From the NCBI RefSeq assembly GCF_045679555.1, contig NC_092096.1:28094364-28158363 (forward strand): DNA of 64,000 bases, written 5' to 3'. A program made the translations under genes and the position numbers. Shown piece after piece: positions 59,815 through 64,000 of this stretch. How positions within the stretch are numbered: position 1 is the stretch's first letter; every line of letters begins with the position of its first letter. Source of the DNA: Salvelinus alpinus (Eukaryota; Chordata; Actinopteri; Salmoniformes; Salmonidae). A model generated the notes under the pieces. The model searched no databases and was not told the DNA's origin. It worked only from the letters and a program-made list of their open reading frames with translations.

Positions 59815-60123
59815 ATGACTGCGAGACACAGAAACAAGAACAATTTAAGCGAAAAGACTGCTTCACCCACGCAAGATGACGTGGCGAAGAAAAGTCCGAA
59901 ACCTAGTAGTAATGGTAGCCCCTCAATCCAGGGTTCGGGGTCGGGGAGTTGGGTCAAAGTTATAGCTGCTTTATGTTATATCGCATTAGTAGCCGCTGCG
60001 GGCTTTGCTGCAATTTATCTACAACAAGTGTTAAAAGAAGTCCATCAAATCAGCAGCAGAAATGAAGAGACCGTACGGAAGAATGCAGAGGTTGCGCACA
60101 AAGTAGAGAATGTTCTTCAACAG
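59815..60123 (+). CDS. ckap4: ckap4 exon 1
   Basis: Residues 1-103. It starts [20 protein letters not shown], contains the transmembrane helix and ends KVENVLQQ with the donor gtaagcaatg. The start is the first ATG of the open frame. One cysteine (C54) lies inside the helix. Confidence 0.93.
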
Positions 60124-63067
60124 GTAAGCAATGCAATCGATATAGGACTAACCACTAGCCATTTAATGACAAGGTCACGAGATAAGACCGCACACCAAAA
60201 CTAGATAGGATGAACATATAGACTACAGAGAAGAAATGGCTAGAAGAGGGCCATCTCCCCCTCCTCCAAAAGCTTGATGAGCTGGCACAAGAAAAGTACA
60301 GATGCAATCTATGCTATTCTTTCCTAGAGAGAGAGAGTACTGACATTGCAACAAAAACAAATCCAGGTTAATGGAAATGCTACATCCTTTATAATAAAAA
60401 GGGAAGTTATATTTGTATAGAATTGAGGAATGCATTGATATAATGTATGCACATTGCATCCCATAAATTATCTTACATTTTTATCCAGCTTGCTATGTAA
60501 CTGCATTAATTAATTCGGTCAATCAGTTATTCCTTCCTTCATCCATTCACTTCTTTTCAAGCCTTCATGTAAATTCACTTAACTTGTCATGCATAAATTG
60601 AGATCTCCCAGACCAGTTTGAACTAAACCAGTTTGAACTGGATGCTTACAGTTGTTTTACAGTTGTTGTTTTTTTAGATCTACCCAACAGGCTGAGAAAT
60701 AGCTGAGTTATGTAATAAAGCAACGTAACCTACTCATAAGTTACTGTAACTAGGTAAATGTGGTAAAGAAACCCATCAGGGAAAAACATTTGCGAAGAAC
60801 ACACATTCAACAAGTAAATCCTGAAACATGCATTGCAGTCTCCTATATGTAAACTTCCTGTGGCTGTGTCAACTATTGTTGTATAAAGCTACAGTATGTG
60901 ATTAACTGTGTCTTTCACTGCAAGCTATAGTCTATTTCAATAACTACCAAGGCAAAAAACTATTTTGTCAGGCAAATGACTGGTCAGGGATAGGCTCTTC
61001 CAACTTTCTTGGAATGTATTGTACCTGTGTTTCCAGTACATCCAGTACACAGGTGTGACTATACAGATGTACAGCTTTAAACCTGTGTTATACAATTTAA
61101 TAGTGTTAGATAATGTGGCGATTATATTATTTATGCATACATACAGTATTTATAGTATGGATGTGACTGATTGTAAGGATTTGACAGATTATTCATTAAA
61201 GACTAATCGAATAATCATTAAGGCCCTAATTTGTAATGATGACCAAAGGTTGACCTACACTGAGTGTACAAAACATTAAGAACACCTTCCTAATATTGAG
61301 TTGCACCCCCCCCCTCCCCCTTGCCCTCAGAACAGTCTAAATTTGTCTGGAGATGGGCTCTGCAAGGTTTCGAAAGCGTTCCACAGGGATGCTGGTCCAT
61401 GTTGACTCCAATGCTTCCCACAGTTGTGTCAAGTTGGCTGGATGTCTTTTGGGTGGTGGACCATTCTTGATACACACAGGAAACTGTTGAGCATGAAAAA
61501 CCCAGCAGCGTTGCAGTTCCTGTAACAAGCTAGTGTGCCTGGCACCTACTACCAAACCCCGTTCAAAGGCACTTAAATCCTTTGTCTTACCCATTCACCC
61601 TCTGAATGACACACATACACAATCCATGTCTCAATTGTCTCAAGGATTAAAAATCCTTCTTTAACCTGGCTCCTCCCCTTCATCTACACTGATTGAAGTG
61701 GATTTAACAAGTGATAAGGGCTCATAGCTTTCACCTGGATTCACCTGGTCAGTCTCTGTCATGGAAAGAGCAGGTGTTCTTAATTTTTTGTGGACTCAGT
61801 GTATGATTCCCTGTCTGTGGTTGTGTAGGTGAACAACGTGAGGGGCGCTGTAGACGGGTTGGAGTCGGCACTGGGCACCATGCGGGCAGAGCAGGAGGTG
61901 GGGAGCCGGGCGGTGAGGAAGGGCGAGGCGGCGACACGGCGGGTAGAGGAGGCTCTTCAGAGGCTCCAGAACGAACTGCTGGTTGACCTGTCAGAAGGTA
62001 TCAAGGAGGTGAAGGAGGCCAGAGAGCGGGACTTCTCTTCCCTGGAGAAGACGGTGGAGGAGCGCCTGGCTGAGTTGAGTTCCTCCATCGCGGCCAGCGT
62101 GACTGAGTTCACCGAGGCCCAGGGTGAGACTCAAAGTCAGCTGGCTGACCTCAAAGCCCGTCTGGATGACATGGAAGACCCGGCGCTGATCAGGCAGGAA
62201 CTGTCCGCCATTGTCGACACCGTCGCCGGGCTCAGCGCCACTAAGCAGGCCACCGATGAATCTGCTTATTCGCTGAGGGAGCAGATCGCCGCGGTGGGGG
62301 CGGAGCTCCAGACCCGTAACCAGGAAATAGCCTCGATGTCGCAGGAAGTGGAGGCGGTGAGGTTGCTGGTGCAGGAGACGGCGGGGAGCCTGCGGCAGCA
62401 GGTGTCGGGGGCAGAGGCAGGCATCCAGGCGTTGACAGATCAGGACCAGAGCCTGCAAAGCAGCCTGGAGCTGGCCACCGAAGCTCTACACAGTCTGGAG
62501 AAGGAACTGCGGGGGGAATCGGCCAGGGCTGAGCAGAGGTCCGACGGTCTGGAGGTCAGACTAAAAGTAGCGGAGGAGGGCGGAGACTCCCTGGCGGCGT
62601 CGCTAACAGACCTGACTTCCAAGTTTGAGGCTCTTCTTGCCAAGTACGATTCCCATGAGAGCACGCTCGCCGCCCAGGGCACAGCAGCTGAGAAGGCCCG
62701 GGCCACTCTACAGGGAGAGCTAGAGGAGCTGAAGGGCAGCCTAGGGGAGCTCCAGTCCAACGTGGTTGCACTGAGTGGCGCTCAGACCAATCTGGCTTCC
62801 AGGGACTCTAGCCTGGGGCAGCAGATAGAGGGGCTGGAACAGAAGCTGGAAGCCCTGGGGGAAGTCTCCAAGTCAACCAGCCACCCCCCACCAGAGCTGG
62901 AGAAGCTGAAGAGCACCGTGGATGGCCTGGTGGGGAAAGCTGCCAAGCTGGAGAGCCATGAGAAGGCCATCGAAGCCTTACAGGGGTCACTACAGAAGAC
63001 CATTAGCTCATTGGAGGCCTTGACCAAATCCCCAGCCGAAGAGCAAGAAGGTGTAAGGGGAGCGTAG
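59815..63067 (+). CDS. ckap4: ckap4 (CLIMP-63/P63) gene, two coding exons
   Basis: Type II membrane protein of ER sheets that spaces the lumen through a long coiled coil and links ER to microtubules through its cytosolic N-terminus. Exons at 59815-60123 and 61829-63067 join in phase 0 to give 515 residues (602 in human). Residues 1-45 are a basic, Ser/Pro-rich cytosolic tail, about 46-69 a single transmembrane helix ([20 protein letters not shown]), and about 75-505 are mostly predicted coiled coil rich in Glu, Leu and Gln. There is no N-terminal signal peptide, as expected for type II topology. The gene is head-to-head with bltp3b and looks intact. Confidence 0.93.
60124..61257 (+). other. 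ckap4: ckap4 intron, left part
   Basis: AT-rich and non-coding, with no recognised element before the Tc1 derivative that fills the right part of the intron. Confidence 0.5.
61258..61801 (-). mobile_element. Miniature Tc1-like element in ckap4 intron
   Basis: The left end cactgagtgtacaaaacatt and the right end ttttgtggactcagtg are inverted, with TA on both sides (61256-61257 and 61802-61803). The minus strand keeps a helix-turn-helix start ([20 protein letters not shown]) and a transposase tail. The catalytic core is missing. Same family as 28710-29147, but longer. Confidence 0.93.
61829..63067 (+). CDS. ckap4: ckap4 exon 2
   Basis: Residues 104-515. Acceptor ggttgtgtag, then [20 protein letters not shown]. 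The exon is one continuous coiled-coil-forming reading frame (for example [20 protein letters not shown]) and ends in TAG after EEQEGVRGA. It is GC-richer than the surrounding introns. Confidence 0.93.
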   Translation: MNNVRGAVDGLESALGTMRAEQEVGSRAVRKGEAATRRVEEALQRLQNELLVDLSEGIKEVKEARERDFSSLEKTVEERLAELSSSIAASVTEFTEAQGETQSQLADLKARLDDMEDPALIRQELSAIVDTVAGLSATKQATDESAYSLREQIAAVGAELQTRNQEIASMSQEVEAVRLLVQETAGSLRQQVSGAEAGIQALTDQDQSLQSSLELATEALHSLEKELRGESARAEQRSDGLEVRLKVAEEGGDSLAASLTDLTSKFEALLAKYDSHESTLAAQGTAAEKARATLQGELEELKGSLGELQSNVVALSGAQTNLASRDSSLGQQIEGLEQKLEALGEVSKSTSHPPPELEKLKSTVDGLVGKAAKLESHEKAIEALQGSLQKTISSLEALTKSPAEEQEGVRGA

Positions 63068-63634
63068 GACGAAGAGGAGGAGGAGGGGGGGTAGTGTTCA
63101 GGAGGTGTAGACTGGGTTGGGTCAATGAGAAATGGGAAACGTGGACTGCTGTGAATTTTAATACAACACTGCACTGTAGTTTTTTGTTTGTTTATTTACA
63201 TTTTTTCTCATTTGAGTTTTTCATTTAGTCAGATTATGTTACGGGTGGTTTCACAAACCCAACTTGCAATATTAGCTCTTGTTCAGGAGCGTGTTATGTT
63301 TAACTGATTTGTGTTTTGTTACAAAAATTAAATTGGGTCACCACATGTTTGTGTAGACAAGGCTTTGAATTGATTTACATGTATATTATAAAATCTTCAT
63401 CGTACATTGTATGGGGCTAACTCACTCCAACCGTCTCCGTGACAGATGCAAGGTAGCCATTTTGCACACCACCACACTTCACCAATCTCACTGGAGGTGA
63501 GTATTGAGGTGAAAGGTGAGTGGATCGGTCTGTTTCTAGGAGATCATTGGATAAAGATCATAGAAAATCCTTCATAGGATACAGGCTACAATGTTAAAGC
63601 ACTCCCAGTTCATTTAAAGGCTCACTCTAGGGAT
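63068..63634 (+). other. ckap4: ckap4 3' UTR and flank
   Basis: Sequence after the ckap4 stop. A variant polyadenylation signal ATTAAA lies at 63327-63332; no canonical AATAAA was seen on the plus strand before the next repeats. Confidence 0.45.
63327..63332 (+). terminator. ckap4: Possible ckap4 polyadenylation signal (ATTAAA)
   Basis: The commonest variant signal, about 260 nt after the stop codon. A downstream T/G-rich stretch (atgtttgtgtag) follows. This is a motif match only. Confidence 0.35.
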
Positions 63635-63717
63635 GTGCTCCAAATGGCTCTCTATCCCCTAAATAGTGCACTACTTTTGACCAGGGACCATATGCCTCTA
63701 GTAAAAGTAGTGTACTA
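63635..63717. mobile_element. Small inverted dispersed repeat
   Basis: The arms tagtgcactacttttgacca and gtaaaagtagtgtacta are inverse. This is a non-coding miniature repeat directly before the next element. Confidence 0.6.
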
Positions 63718-64000
63718 CAGTGAGCTCCAAAAGTTTTGGGACAGTGACACTTTTTGTTGTTTTGGCTCTGTACTCCTGCACTTTGGATTTGAAATGATAT
63801 AATGACTATGAGGTTAAAGTGCAGACTGTCAGCATTAATTTGAGGGTATTTTCATCCATATTGAGTGAACAGTTTGGAAATTACAGCACTGTTTGTACAT
63901 AGTACCGTTATTGTAACGGTGAGAGGTAGGAATTTTTGGTGAGTATGATATTTGTGGCTCTAACTTTCTCACTCATCATTATTCACGATTCATTCAGGAC
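63715..64000. mobile_element. Start of a Tc1-like-ended repeat, cut by window edge
   Basis: It begins cagtgagctccaaaagtttt after TA and continues with gggacagtgacactttttgt and ggctctgtactcctgcact, a dispersed fish element as I recall it. The right end lies outside the window. Confidence 0.5.

Noticed and set aside
59550-59957. 135-residue minus-strand ORF overlapping the ckap4 start
   Set aside because: It overlaps ckap4 exon 1 in antisense. No homology, and no start or splice context of its own was recognised.
61991-62760. Long minus-strand ORFs opposite ckap4 exon 2
   Set aside because: Shadow frames of GC-rich coiled-coil coding sequence on the plus strand.

Overview
The window is vertebrate nuclear DNA, almost certainly from a salmonid fish. 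It is intron-rich, full of CA/TG microsatellites and minisatellites, and carries salmonid-typical repeats: tRNA-derived SINEs, several Tc1-like transposon families with TA target duplications, and LINE fragments. Three protein-coding genes can be supported. All were rebuilt by reading across splice sites, because their exons are mostly too short to stand out as open reading frames.

Layout. (1) 1-3584 is the start of intron 1 of anks1b (minus strand) and holds a 30-bp, 37-copy minisatellite. anks1b coding exon 1 is at 3585-3715, with a candidate promoter/5' UTR behind it. (2) About 4.3-7.07 kb is a short intergenic gap with a SINE. (3) 7.07-57.06 kb is one gene on the minus strand, bltp3b (uhrf1bp1l/SHIP164), a bridge-like lipid-transfer protein. 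I could place 23 coding exons. Their lengths sum to 4362 bp (1453 codons plus stop), every splice phase is compatible and all introns are GT-AG. Its introns hold most of the transposons and minisatellites. (4) 57.06-59.8 kb is the divergent promoter interval. (5) 59815-63067 is ckap4 (CLIMP-63) on the plus strand, in two coding exons (515 aa). The last kilobase holds its 3' UTR and the start of further repeats.

The adjacency of anks1b and bltp3b matches human 12q23.1 as I recall it, and ckap4 lies in 12q23 too. This supports the BLTP3B rather than the BLTP3A assignment. The genes are not a functional operon. anks1b encodes a neuronal/synaptic ankyrin-SAM-PTB scaffold, bltp3b an endosomal lipid-transfer protein and ckap4 an ER-sheet membrane protein.

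The most interesting signals concern how repeats and gene fragments sit relative to bltp3b and ckap4 exons. An inverted, degraded copy of bltp3b exon 7 lies in its own intron 2. The last ~50 bp of exon 6, with its splice donor, is repeated at 153-bp intervals in intron 6. Two oppositely oriented Tc1 elements bracket exons 18-21, a frame-preserving block. A miniature Tc1 derivative ends 27 bp before the ckap4 exon 2 acceptor. No bacterial-type system, CRISPR array or viral gene was seen.
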